From Acidilobaceae archaeon (GTDB taxonomy: Archaea; Thermoproteota; Thermoprotei_A; Sulfolobales; Acidilobaceae): DNA of 7,802 nucleotides. The notes beneath the pieces are model-generated. The model ran no database searches and had not been told where the DNA came from. It worked only from the letters and a program-made list of their open reading frames with translations. Positions within the stretch are counted from its first letter, which is position 1, and the number at the start of each line of letters is the position of its first letter. The stretch spans positions 1-7,802 of the forward strand of contig JALSQM010000120.1 of assembly GCA_026985385.1 (NCBI GenBank), in the 5' to 3' direction. Positions 1 to 6,234 of this stretch are shown one piece after another. The position numbers and the translations under genes were made by a program.

Positions 1-597
1 GCCCTCTCCACAGGCTATGATGCCGTCGTGATAGCCGCTGGAGCCTGGAGCCCCCGGCTCCTAGGGGTGGAGCCCGAGGCGATGGCGGGATCCGCAATAT
101 ACAACTGCGAGGCCTCCAGCGTCTCCATTAGGGGATCCCTAACGGCAATCCTATACACCGAGGGGGCCGGCTACGCCTACGCCGCACCGGAGGCCCCGGG
201 GAGGGCCATCGTGGGAGACGGCCCCAACAGGATCCTCGGGGAGCCGGAGGATTCGAGGCCCGAGCCTGGGAGCGTCTACGAGGTGCTCGAGACGCTCTCC
301 AGGGTATACCCAGCCTTCCTCGAGGCGTACCCGGTCAGCAGCTGGTCGGCCCCATGCCTGATAGCGGGCGACGGCCTCCCCCTCGTCGGTGAGTGGGTGG
401 ACGGCATCTACGTCTTAACGGGCCTCGACGGCTACGGCCTGATGGTGGCCCCCCACCTCGCCAGGATGCTCGCGAGGCACATACTCGACGGAGCCCCCCT
501 CCCCGCCTTCCTGGACCCACATAGGGAGGTAGAGCCTTGGAGGGGCGCTGGCGAGCCCCCGGAGCCCTTCAGGGGATGCGGCGGCCTACACCGCTAA
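1..597 (+). CDS. DAO-family FAD-dependent oxidoreductase, C-terminal part (5' end outside window)
   Basis: The frame is open from base 1 to the TAA at 595-597, giving 198 visible residues. The GTG at 28 is internal, because the residues before it continue a family motif. Visible residues 6-19 read YDAVVIAAGAWSPR, the strand-loop typical of glycine/sarcosine oxidase-like (DAO) enzymes. Residues 124-130 read DGLPLVG, followed by GIYVLTGLDGYG around 135-146 and a helix APHLARMLARHIL. This is the usual C-terminal FAD-contacting end of the fold. The family oxidises the C-N bond of amino or imino acids using FAD. The N-terminal Rossmann GxGxxG and most of the substrate pocket lie outside, so the substrate (glycine, sarcosine, proline, D-amino acid) cannot be named. 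The end is a Pro/Gly-rich tail of about 25 residues with a lone Cys. No membrane segment is seen. The next gene starts 128 bp later, so an operon is unlikely. Confidence 0.85.
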   Translation, partial: ALSTGYDAVVIAAGAWSPRLLGVEPEAMAGSAIYNCEASSVSIRGSLTAILYTEGAGYAYAAPEAPGRAIVGDGPNRILGEPEDSRPEPGSVYEVLETLSRVYPAFLEAYPVSSWSAPCLIAGDGLPLVGEWVDGIYVLTGLDGYGLMVAPHLARMLARHILDGAPLPAFLDPHREVEPWRGAGEPPEPFRGCGGLHR

Positions 598-622
598 CCA
601 CAGCATCCCGAATGGTTTCCCG

Positions 623-660
623 GGCCAGCTATCCGATCCCGCGCGTCTAGTCTGCTGGCC
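623..660. repeat. 7-bp inverted repeat in the gap after the oxidoreductase gene
   Basis: GGCCAGC at 623-629 is the exact reverse complement of GCTGGCC at 654-660, separated by 24 nt. It lies between the oxidoreductase stop (597) and the next gene's promoter (about 696). It could be an RNA hairpin at the 3' end of the upstream transcript or a protein-binding site. No T-run follows, so it is not a bacterial-type terminator. In GC-rich DNA a 7-bp match can arise by chance. Confidence 0.35.
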
Positions 661-695
661 GTGGAGACCAATCAGAGGCATGGGGATTCGAACAG

Positions 696-703
696 CCTAA
701 AAG
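696..703 (+). promoter_or_regulatory. TATA-like box for the DUF2299-like gene (leaderless)
   Basis: CCTAAAAG is the only A-rich octamer in this GC-rich gap. Its centre (about 700) is 26 nt upstream of the ATG at 726, the usual archaeal distance from TATA box to transcript start. No GAGGTG-like sequence precedes the ATG. Together these suggest a leaderless mRNA starting at or next to the start codon. Confidence 0.5.
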
Positions 704-725
704 CCCTCCTAGTTCGGGCTATGTT

Positions 726-1250
726 ATGGTGGACTCCTTGAGTGAGGAGCTTAGGGCTAAGGTGCTCTCATGGCTTGTGGATGAGGGCTTCGAGGTCAAG
801 AAGATGGAGGTGCCCCCGCAGGCCCCCCTCGACTGGTCAATGCTCGTCACCGTGAAGGTGCCGATACAGGTTAACATAGCCATTCAGAAGCCCCGCGAGT
901 CTAATAAGGTGATAGTGAGTATGGGTGTCAAGCTCTCACCCTATCACCAGAAGGCGTTCAACTCCCTAGCGGAGCCGGATAGGCTGGAGCTTAGGGCCTC
1001 CCTCGTGGAGTCCCTCCTACACCTGTGTCCCGACTGCATAGTCGTGCCACAGCCGCCCACGGCCACGACGATGGAGGGCATGCTGGTGTCTAGGGAGCTA
1101 CCCCTCACCATGGGCGGGGAAGGCGGGCTAAGGCTGGAGATCCTCAGGACGTGTAGGGTACTGGCGAACGCCTACCAGTTGATAGTGGAGAAGCTGAACG
1201 CGAGGCTCGGCACGGGGGAGAAGCCTCGGAGGGACACAATGGTCATGTAG
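726..1250 (+). CDS. Conserved archaeal protein, probably DUF2299 family
   Basis: Soluble 174-residue protein of unknown function. The pattern is an N-terminal helix (SEELRAKVLSWLVDEGFEV), a strand-rich section (about 25-70, including QVNIAIQKP and NKVIVSMGVKL), then a YHQKAF helix, a LELRASLVESLL helix and a long C-terminal helix (about 134-160). This resembles DUF2299, a small archaeal family; I assign it from remembered pattern, not a search. A CPDC (CxxC) motif sits at residues 101-104, with a further Cys at 143, which could bind metal or form a disulfide. No signal peptide or membrane span is visible. ATG 726 is preferred because it sits 26 nt after a TATA-like box. Another ATG five bases upstream is out of frame and stops after six codons. 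Hydrophilic tail GTGEKPRRD. The next gene is on the same strand but seems to have its own promoter. Confidence 0.8.
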   Translation: MVDSLSEELRAKVLSWLVDEGFEVKKMEVPPQAPLDWSMLVTVKVPIQVNIAIQKPRESNKVIVSMGVKLSPYHQKAFNSLAEPDRLELRASLVESLLHLCPDCIVVPQPPTATTMEGMLVSRELPLTMGGEGGLRLEILRTCRVLANAYQLIVEKLNARLGTGEKPRRDTMVM

Positions 1251-1256
1251 ACGCCC

Positions 1257-1297
1257 CTAGGCAGCCGCTGAGGCCCTCGGGCCCGCTTGTTGCCTAG
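1257..1297. repeat. Nested inverted repeat just after the DUF2299-like gene
   Basis: CTAGGCA at 1257-1263 pairs perfectly with TGCCTAG at 1291-1297. As RNA, a G-U and a C-G pair (1264/1290, 1265/1289) extend the stem to nine. Inside the loop, GGCC at 1272-1275 can pair with GGCC at 1280-1283 around a CTCG tetraloop. The structure starts seven bases after the stop codon at 1250, so it may act as a transcript 3'-end hairpin. It also overlaps the earliest GTG (1297) that could start the next gene, an argument against that start. Confidence 0.4.
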
Positions 1298-1310
1298 TGC
1301 ATCCTAGCAC

Positions 1311-1318
1311 TTCTTATC
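1311..1318 (+). promoter_or_regulatory. Candidate TATA box for the PGI/PMI gene
   Basis: TTCTTATC lies in a C-rich stretch. Its centre, about 1315, predicts a transcript start near 1340. That coincides with an in-frame GTG at 1339 (leaderless case), or gives a leader of about 14 nt before the TTG at 1354. The match to the TTTAWA-type consensus is imperfect. Confidence 0.4.
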
Positions 1319-1353
1319 CCCGCCCCCGAGAGCCTGGGGTGTGGTGTGTAGAG

Positions 1354-2376
1354 TTGGACTCGCCTCTACGAGAGCGAGTTGAATCCATGCTCTCCAGGTA
1401 CTCCTCGTGGCCCAGCCACTTCAGCTTAGCCTTTGAGAGGGGGCGCGCTGAGTCGCCCGCTCTGAGGCCTAGGGCCCTCGTTATCTGCGGCATGGGCACG
1501 AGCGCCTCGGCGGCGGAGCACGCGGCCGAGATCCTCGGGGAGGCGGGGGCCTCGATACCAGTCTTTACTGTGAGGAGCTACGAGCCCCCCGCTTGGCTGT
1601 CGAGCTCCGACTTCGTCGTGGCGGTGAGCTACTCCGGTAACACCTGGGAGACACTCGAGTGCGCTAGGAGGGCTGCCTCTAGGAGGGCCGGCATGGCCGT
1701 TATAGTGTCGGGGGGCCGGCTGGCCTCCCTGGCTGCCGAGGGCGGCTGGCGCATAGTCAGAGTAGAGCCCGGCGAGTATGGCAGGACGAGTATGGCATAC
1801 CTCCTCGGGGGGATCCTGGGGGTGGCGTCTGAGGCCTCGGGAGCCCCCGGGAGGGTGGACGAGCTGGCTGGCCATGTCCTAGAGGCGTTCAAGTCCTCTA
1901 AGCCAGGCGAGGTCGAAGGTGTAGCCAGGAGTATAGGCTCCGCGGACTTCGTAGCAGTCGCCTCCTGCGGGCGCATGGCGCCCGCGTCCAGGTGGTGGAG
2001 GACCGAGCTAGCCGAGAACACTAAGGTGACCGCGAGGGACGACGCCTTCCCCGAGAGCGGCCACAACGATGTAGTGGCACTCCAAGTCAAGCCACGCTTC
2101 CGCGGCCTCCTAGTGTCGATCCACAACCCCGACGACAAGCCGTGCGAGGCCATGCTTAGAACGGCTGAGAGCCTCTACGAGAGGGCTTCCTACTCCATCG
2201 AGAGGCTTGTGCTTGAGGGGCCCAGCCTAGCCTACAAGCTGGGGCGGTCCCTCATACTAGCGGGTTACGCCTCCACAATAGCCGCGGGCTACAGGGGGGT
2301 GGACCCCCACGAGACCCCCAACCTCTCCGAGTACAAGGAGGGCGTGTCAAGGCTAGCGGGCTCCCCAACAGTTTAA
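1354..2376 (+). CDS. Bifunctional phosphoglucose/phosphomannose isomerase (archaeal SIS-domain type)
   Basis: Interconverts glucose-6-P or mannose-6-P with fructose-6-P in the cytoplasm, for glycolysis/gluconeogenesis and mannose supply. Numbered from the GTG at 1297 (359 aa), the features match the Pyrobaculum/Aeropyrum PGI/PMI family: GMGTSA at 65-70, the phosphate-binding SYSGNT at 111-116, SGGRL at 138-142, Arg163, the catalytic PExxHN-type motif (PESGHN, 252-257, Glu253) and the C-terminal GVDPHETPNLSEYK, whose Thr340 probably equals the Thr linked to mannose-6-P acceptance. Three starts are possible: GTG 1297, GTG 1339 and TTG 1354. I prefer 1354 (340 aa): it leaves about 45 residues before GMG, as in known members, and GGGGTG/GGTGT lies upstream. 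GTG 1339 fits a leaderless transcript, and 1297 lies inside a hairpin. Oddity: Thr replaces the second Gly of the usual GMGGS. Function is confident, start is not. Confidence 0.88.
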   Translation: MDSPLRERVESMLSRYSSWPSHFSLAFERGRAESPALRPRALVICGMGTSASAAEHAAEILGEAGASIPVFTVRSYEPPAWLSSSDFVVAVSYSGNTWETLECARRAASRRAGMAVIVSGGRLASLAAEGGWRIVRVEPGEYGRTSMAYLLGGILGVASEASGAPGRVDELAGHVLEAFKSSKPGEVEGVARSIGSADFVAVASCGRMAPASRWWRTELAENTKVTARDDAFPESGHNDVVALQVKPRFRGLLVSIHNPDDKPCEAMLRTAESLYERASYSIERLVLEGPSLAYKLGRSLILAGYASTIAAGYRGVDPHETPNLSEYKEGVSRLAGSPTV

Positions 2377-2377
2377 A
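2372..2377 (+). promoter_or_regulatory. TATA box TTTAAA for the aminotransferase, overlapping the isomerase stop codon
   Basis: TTTAAA, inside the palindrome GTTTAAAC (2371-2378), is a good crenarchaeal TATA box. The isomerase stop TAA (2374-2376) is part of it. The box centre is 29-30 nt upstream of GTG 2404 and predicts transcription from about 2400-2404, so the aminotransferase mRNA would have almost no leader. Only 27 bp separate the two genes. Confidence 0.6.
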
Positions 2378-2403
2378 CTAGGCTGGACAGCCGCCATGCA
2401 GGG

Positions 2404-3780
2404 GTGGAGGATTTGGGTGAGAGAACCAATATAGAGGCCCCCAAGATAGTTGTTGAGCCCCCGGGCCCCAGGGCTAGGGAGATAATTGAGAGGGACTCGA
2501 GGCTCATAATGCAGAGCTTCGTCCGCTGGTACCCCCTCGTAGCCAAGACCGGCCGCGGCGCCATCGTAGAGGATGTGGACGGTAACGTGTACATAGACTT
2601 CAACAGCGGCCTAGCGGTGCTCAACGTCGGCCACCTACACCCCAAGGTCGTCGAGGCCATACGCAGGCAGGCGGGGAAGCTCCTCCACTATAGCCTAACC
2701 GACTTCTACTACGAGGAGGCAGTGGTCGCCGCCGAGAAGCTCCTCTCCGTGGCCCCAATAAGCGATGCCAAGGTATTCTTCGCCAACAGCGGGGCCGAGA
2801 GCATCGAGGGCACAATCAAGGTTGCGAGGGGGCACTTCAGGGGCGAGAGGCAGTACATCATAGCGTTCCTAGGGGCATTCCACGGGAGAACCATGGGGGC
2901 CCTAAGCCTCACGGCGAGTAAGACCGTGCACAGGAGGGGCTTCAGCCCCCTGCTCCCCGGAGTCATACACGTGCCCTACCCATACCCGTACAGGTGCCCA
3001 TTCAAGGCCGAGGAGCCCAGGGAGTGTGGGGAGGCTGTTCTAGGCTACATTGAGGACTGGATCTTCGCGAAGCTAGTCGACCCGAGCGAGGTAGCGGCTG
3101 TGGTGCTGGAGCCAATCCAGGGGGAGGGGGGCTACATAGTGCCGCCCGACAACTTCCTCCCAGGCCTCCGGAGGCTGACTAGGAGGCACGGCATACTACT
3201 CGCGGTCGACGAGGTCCAATCAGGCTTTGCCCGCACAGGTAAGTGGTGGGCCGTCCAGCACTGGGGGGTGGAGCCCGACCTACTGGCGACTGCCAAGGCG
3301 ATAGCGAGCGGTCTACCCCTCGCCGCCATTGTTGGGAGGAGGGAGGTCATGGACCTCCCGCCGGGCAGTCACGCAACTACCTTCGGCGGGAACCCGGTGG
3401 CGCTAGCCGCTATGAAGGCCGTGATAGACGTCATAGAGGAGGAGAGGCTATACGATAGAGCCGCCAGGCTGGGCGAGGAGGCGCTTAAGTTCCTCAGCGA
3501 CCTAGCCGGCGAGGTCGAGCTAATAGGCGATGTTAGGGGTAAGGGCTTAATGATAGGCGTCGAGCTAGTGAGGGATAGGAAGACCAAGGAGCCTGCCACC
3601 AAGGAGCTGGCATGGATCCTCGAGAGGGCCTTCAAGAGGGGCCTACTAGTCATAGGGGCTGGAGTCTCAACGATAAGGATAGCGCCCCCACTAGTGATAG
3701 AGGAGGAGCTCCTTGAGAGGGGCCTCCAAATACTAGCCGATATAATCAGGGAGGCTGACAAGAGGTTCCGCAGAGGCTAG
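2404..3780 (+). CDS. Class-III PLP-dependent aminotransferase (4-aminobutyrate/ornithine/acetylornithine type)
   Basis: Cytoplasmic fold-type I PLP enzyme of 458 residues, moving an amino group between an omega-amino or basic amino acid and a 2-oxoacid. Visible landmarks: EDVDGNVYIDFNSG (56-69); phosphate-binding NSGAES (128-133); the ring-stacking pair FH (159-160); LEPIQGEGG (235-243); AVDEVQSG (267-274, Asp269 for the pyridine N); the Schiff-base Lys298 in TAKAIASG; HATTFGGNP (323-331); and RIAPPL (425-430). The N-terminal PKIVVEPPGP and the PYPYPYRCPF segment resemble the Thermococcales group that includes both GABA/ornithine aminotransferases and amino-acid racemases. The kept TFGGNP favours an aminotransferase. 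Substrate cannot be fixed and there are no biosynthesis neighbours, so no symbol is given. GTG 2404 fits the TATA box; TTG 2413, with GGGGTG six bases upstream, is an alternative. It ends in tandem TAG stops (3778-3783). Confidence 0.9.
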   Translation: MEDLGERTNIEAPKIVVEPPGPRAREIIERDSRLIMQSFVRWYPLVAKTGRGAIVEDVDGNVYIDFNSGLAVLNVGHLHPKVVEAIRRQAGKLLHYSLTDFYYEEAVVAAEKLLSVAPISDAKVFFANSGAESIEGTIKVARGHFRGERQYIIAFLGAFHGRTMGALSLTASKTVHRRGFSPLLPGVIHVPYPYPYRCPFKAEEPRECGEAVLGYIEDWIFAKLVDPSEVAAVVLEPIQGEGGYIVPPDNFLPGLRRLTRRHGILLAVDEVQSGFARTGKWWAVQHWGVEPDLLATAKAIASGLPLAAIVGRREVMDLPPGSHATTFGGNPVALAAMKAVIDVIEEERLYDRAARLGEEALKFLSDLAGEVELIGDVRGKGLMIGVELVRDRKTKEPATKELAWILERAFKRGLLVIGAGVSTIRIAPPLVIEEELLERGLQILADIIREADKRFRRG

Positions 3781-3826
3781 TAGCCCGGGGGACGCCGCTA
3801 TCATTCGGGTTCAGAGTCTTAGCAGT

Positions 3827-3834
3827 AAACTTAA
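3827..3834 (+). promoter_or_regulatory. Candidate TATA box for the Cdc48 gene
   Basis: AAACTTAA is the most A/T-rich element in the 93-bp gap. Its centre, about 3831, predicts a transcript start near 3857 and a leader of about 17 nt, just long enough to carry the ribosome-binding site at 3859-3867. The match to consensus is moderate. Confidence 0.45.
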
Positions 3835-3858
3835 CCCTCCGAAGAAGCATGGGCTCTA

Positions 3859-3867
3859 GGAGGGGTG
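3859..3867 (+). promoter_or_regulatory. Ribosome-binding site of the Cdc48 gene
   Basis: GGAGGGGTG is close to the archaeal Shine-Dalgarno GAGGTG and ends 6 nt before ATG 3874. It is one of the two clearest ribosome-binding sites in the window and fixes this start. Its use contrasts with the apparently leaderless upstream genes. Confidence 0.6.
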
Positions 3868-3873
3868 CGCTAA

Positions 3874-6066
3874 ATGCCCGCTAGAGAGGAGGGAGTAAGG
3901 CTCAGGGTAGCAGAGGCCTATCAGAGGGATGTCGGACGCAAGATAGCCCGCATAGACAGGGCGACCATGGAGAAGCTCGGCATAGGCGTCGGCGACTTCA
4001 TAAAGATTGAGGGGCCGGAGGGCGAGGCAATAGCCGTCGTGTGGCCCCTGCAGAAGGACGATGAGGGTAAGGGTATAATCAGGATAGACGGCTACCTCAG
4101 GGAGAGCGTCGGAGCGGGCATAGGGGACTACGTAACCATCTACAAGGCTGAGAAGGTGGAGCCGGCCAGCAGGGTCGTTCTAGCCCCCATGGAGCCCATA
4201 AGGTTCGGTAGAGACTTCGTTGAGTATGTAAAGGACTTCCTTAGGGGTAAGCCCCTGGCCCGCGGGGAGACGGTGATCATACCCATATTCGAGGGCCTCC
4301 CCCTGGTGGTCGTGTCAACACAGCCCGCCCACATAGTATACGTGACCGACGCCACCGAGGTCTCCATAAGGGAGAAGCCCGTGAGACCCGAGGAGGTCAG
4401 GAGGGCCCGGGGGGTCCCAAGGGTTACTTGGGAGGACATAGGTGACCTAGAGGAGGCTAAGGAGAGAATTAGGGAGATAGTCGAGCTACCCATGAAGCAC
4501 CCAGAGCTATTCAGGCACCTGGGCATAGAGCCTCCTAAGGGGATCCTCCTCTACGGGCCCCCGGGCACCGGTAAGACCCTCCTAGCCAAGGCTCTGGCTA
4601 ACGAGATAGGAGCATACTTCATAAGCATTAACGGCCCCGAGATCATGAGCAAGTTCTACGGCGAGAGCGAGCAGAGGCTAAGGGAGATATTCAAGGAGGC
4701 CGAGGAGAACGCCCCGAGCATCATATTCATCGACGAGATAGACGCCATAGCCCCCAAGAGGGAGGAGGTCACGGGCGAGGTTGAGAAGAGGGTTGTAGCA
4801 CAGCTCCTAACACTAATGGACGGCCTCAAGGAGCGTGGCCGCGTGATAGTGATAGGAGCCACCAACAGGCCCGACGCCCTGGATCCAGCTCTTAGGAGGC
4901 CGGGTAGGTTCGATAGGGAGATCGAGATCAGGCCCCCCGATAAGAGGGCTCGCCTGGAGATACTTAAGGTGCACACCAGGCACATGCCCCTGGCAGAGGA
5001 CGTAGACCTAGAGAAGATAGCGGAGATGACCCACGGCTACACCGGCGCGGACCTGGCAGCCCTGGCAAAGGAGGCCGCCATGGCTGCCCTGCGTAGATTC
5101 ATAAAGGAGGGCAAGGTCGACCTCTACAGTATCAAGGAGGTGCCAGCCGATCTACTGAAGAACCTGAAGGTTACAATGGCCGATTTCATGGAGGCAATGA
5201 AGGTTGTGAGGCCCACCCTCATCAGGGAGATATACGTTGAGGTGCCGGAGGTCCACTGGGAGGACATAGGGGGCCTAGAGGAGGTAAAGCAGGAGCTCAG
5301 AGAGGCCGTCGAGTGGCCGCTCAAGAACCCGAAGGTCTTCGAGGAGATGGGTATCAGGCCCCCGAAGGGGATCCTCCTATTCGGCCCGCCCGGCACGGGT
5401 AAGACCCTCCTAGCCAAGGCCGCCGCCACGGAGAGTGGGGCCAACTTCATAGCCGTGAGGGGCCCGGAGATACTATCGAAGTGGGTGGGTGAGAGCGAGA
5501 AGGCCGTTAGGAAGATATTCGAGAGGGCCAGGCAGGTCGCCCCAGCCATAGTGTTCTTCGACGAGATAGACTCCATAGCACCGGCCAGGGGCTACAGGCA
5601 CGACACCAGCGGCGTGACAGATAGGATAGTCAACCAGCTCCTCGCGGAGATGGATGGCATAGTGCCGCTCCAGAACGTGGTAGTGATAGCGGCCACCAAC
5701 AGGCCCGACATACTCGACCCAGCGCTCCTGAGGCCTGGGAGGTTCGACAGGCTAATCTACGTGCCACCACCCGACAAGGAGGCTAGGAAGCAGATACTCC
5801 AGATACACACTAGGAAGGTGCCCCTAGCGGATGACGTAGACCTAGAGAAGCTTGCAGAGATGACTGAGGGCTACACCGGCGCTGACCTAGAAGCCCTGGT
5901 GAGGGAGGCCGTAATGATAAAGCTCAGGGAGAAGTTCGAGGTCGGCCCGGTCTCGATGAAGCACTTCGAGCAGGCGCTAAAGAGGGTCCCGCCGAGCCTC
6001 ACCCCAGAGGATATAAGGCGCTACGAGAGGCTTGCAAGGGAGCTGAAGCGGATGACTCTAGGCTAG
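3874..6066 (+). CDS. cdc48: Cdc48/VAT-type AAA+ ATPase with two ATPase rings
   Basis: Complete 730-residue homohexameric unfoldase of the p97/Cdc48/VAT family, which uses ATP to thread proteins for proteolysis or complex disassembly in the cytosol. Residues 1-90 form the double-psi barrel (RVAEAYQRDVGRKIARID) and about 100-170 the second N-subdomain. D1: Walker A GPPGTGKT 228-235, pore loop KFYGES 260-265, Walker B IIFIDE 283-288, sensor Asn331, arginine fingers Arg342 and Arg345. D2: Walker A 504-511, pore loop KWVGES 536-541, Walker B IVFFDE 559-564, sensor Asn609, fingers Arg620 and Arg623. All catalytic residues are present in both rings. Both pore loops carry aromatic residues, unlike eukaryotic p97 D1. 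The C-terminus ends KRMTLG and lacks an HbYX proteasome-docking tail. ATG 3874 is supported by GGAGGGGTG upstream. Length is normal for archaeal members. Confidence 0.97.
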   Translation: MPAREEGVRLRVAEAYQRDVGRKIARIDRATMEKLGIGVGDFIKIEGPEGEAIAVVWPLQKDDEGKGIIRIDGYLRESVGAGIGDYVTIYKAEKVEPASRVVLAPMEPIRFGRDFVEYVKDFLRGKPLARGETVIIPIFEGLPLVVVSTQPAHIVYVTDATEVSIREKPVRPEEVRRARGVPRVTWEDIGDLEEAKERIREIVELPMKHPELFRHLGIEPPKGILLYGPPGTGKTLLAKALANEIGAYFISINGPEIMSKFYGESEQRLREIFKEAEENAPSIIFIDEIDAIAPKREEVTGEVEKRVVAQLLTLMDGLKERGRVIVIGATNRPDALDPALRRPGRFDREIEIRPPDKRARLEILKVHTRHMPLAEDVDLEKIAEMTHGYTGADLAALAKEAAMAALRRFIKEGKVDLYSIKEVPADLLKNLKVTMADFMEAMKVVRPTLIREIYVEVPEVHWEDIGGLEEVKQELREAVEWPLKNPKVFEEMGIRPPKGILLFGPPGTGKTLLAKAAATESGANFIAVRGPEILSKWVGESEKAVRKIFERARQVAPAIVFFDEIDSIAPARGYRHDTSGVTDRIVNQLLAEMDGIVPLQNVVVIAATNRPDILDPALLRPGRFDRLIYVPPPDKEARKQILQIHTRKVPLADDVDLEKLAEMTEGYTGADLEALVREAVMIKLREKFEVGPVSMKHFEQALKRVPPSLTPEDIRRYERLARELKRMTLG

Positions 6067-6127
6067 AGCGAAAAGCCCGGCAGGCCACTCCTCTCCCAGC
6101 TTTCCAGGTTGGCCTCGATTTCGTGTG

Positions 6128-6170
6128 CCTCTCCTCCCTTGATCTTTTAAGGTATACCGAGGGGCTTTTT
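6128..6170 (+). terminator. Possible pyrimidine/T-rich termination region after cdc48
   Basis: A pyrimidine tract (6128-6140, CCTCTCCTCCCTT) is followed by TTTT at 6145-6148 and TTTTT at 6166-6170. Archaeal RNA polymerase commonly stops at such T-runs without a hairpin. These are the first T-runs after the cdc48 stop (6064-6066). The A/T-rich parts could instead belong to promoter elements for sdhA, so the call is weak. Confidence 0.35.
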
Positions 6171-6215
6171 AGATAATAGCACCCTAAAATAATACGTTGC
6201 AAGTCATCGCTCACA

Positions 6216-6221
6216 CTTATA
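6216..6221 (+). promoter_or_regulatory. Distal TATA box (CTTATA) upstream of sdhA
   Basis: CTTATA, in the context ACACTTATAGG, matches the crenarchaeal consensus well. It predicts a transcript start near 6244, giving a leader of about 44 nt that would contain the inverted repeat at 6251-6266 and the ribosome-binding site. A second box lies 19 bp downstream. Confidence 0.5.
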
Positions 6222-6234
6222 GGCGGCGGCCCCA

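Noticed and set aside
681..692. GTTCGAATCCCC on the minus strand, resembling a tRNA T-loop.
   Set aside because: The bases flanking the T-loop do not pair beyond the first G-C, and no acceptor, anticodon or D-arm can be built in 598-725 or into the neighbouring gene.
1426..2153. Long minus-strand open frames inside the isomerase gene (1426-1875 and 1629-2153).
   Set aside because: They lie opposite a well-recognised enzyme, have low-complexity Pro/Ser/Arg-rich products, and lack a promoter or ribosome-binding site. They are expected by-products of GC-rich codon use.
6198..6214. GCGATGA on the minus strand as a possible C box of a C/D-box sRNA.
   Set aside because: It differs from the RTGATGA consensus and no matching D box (CTGA) lies downstream on that strand in 6067-6200.
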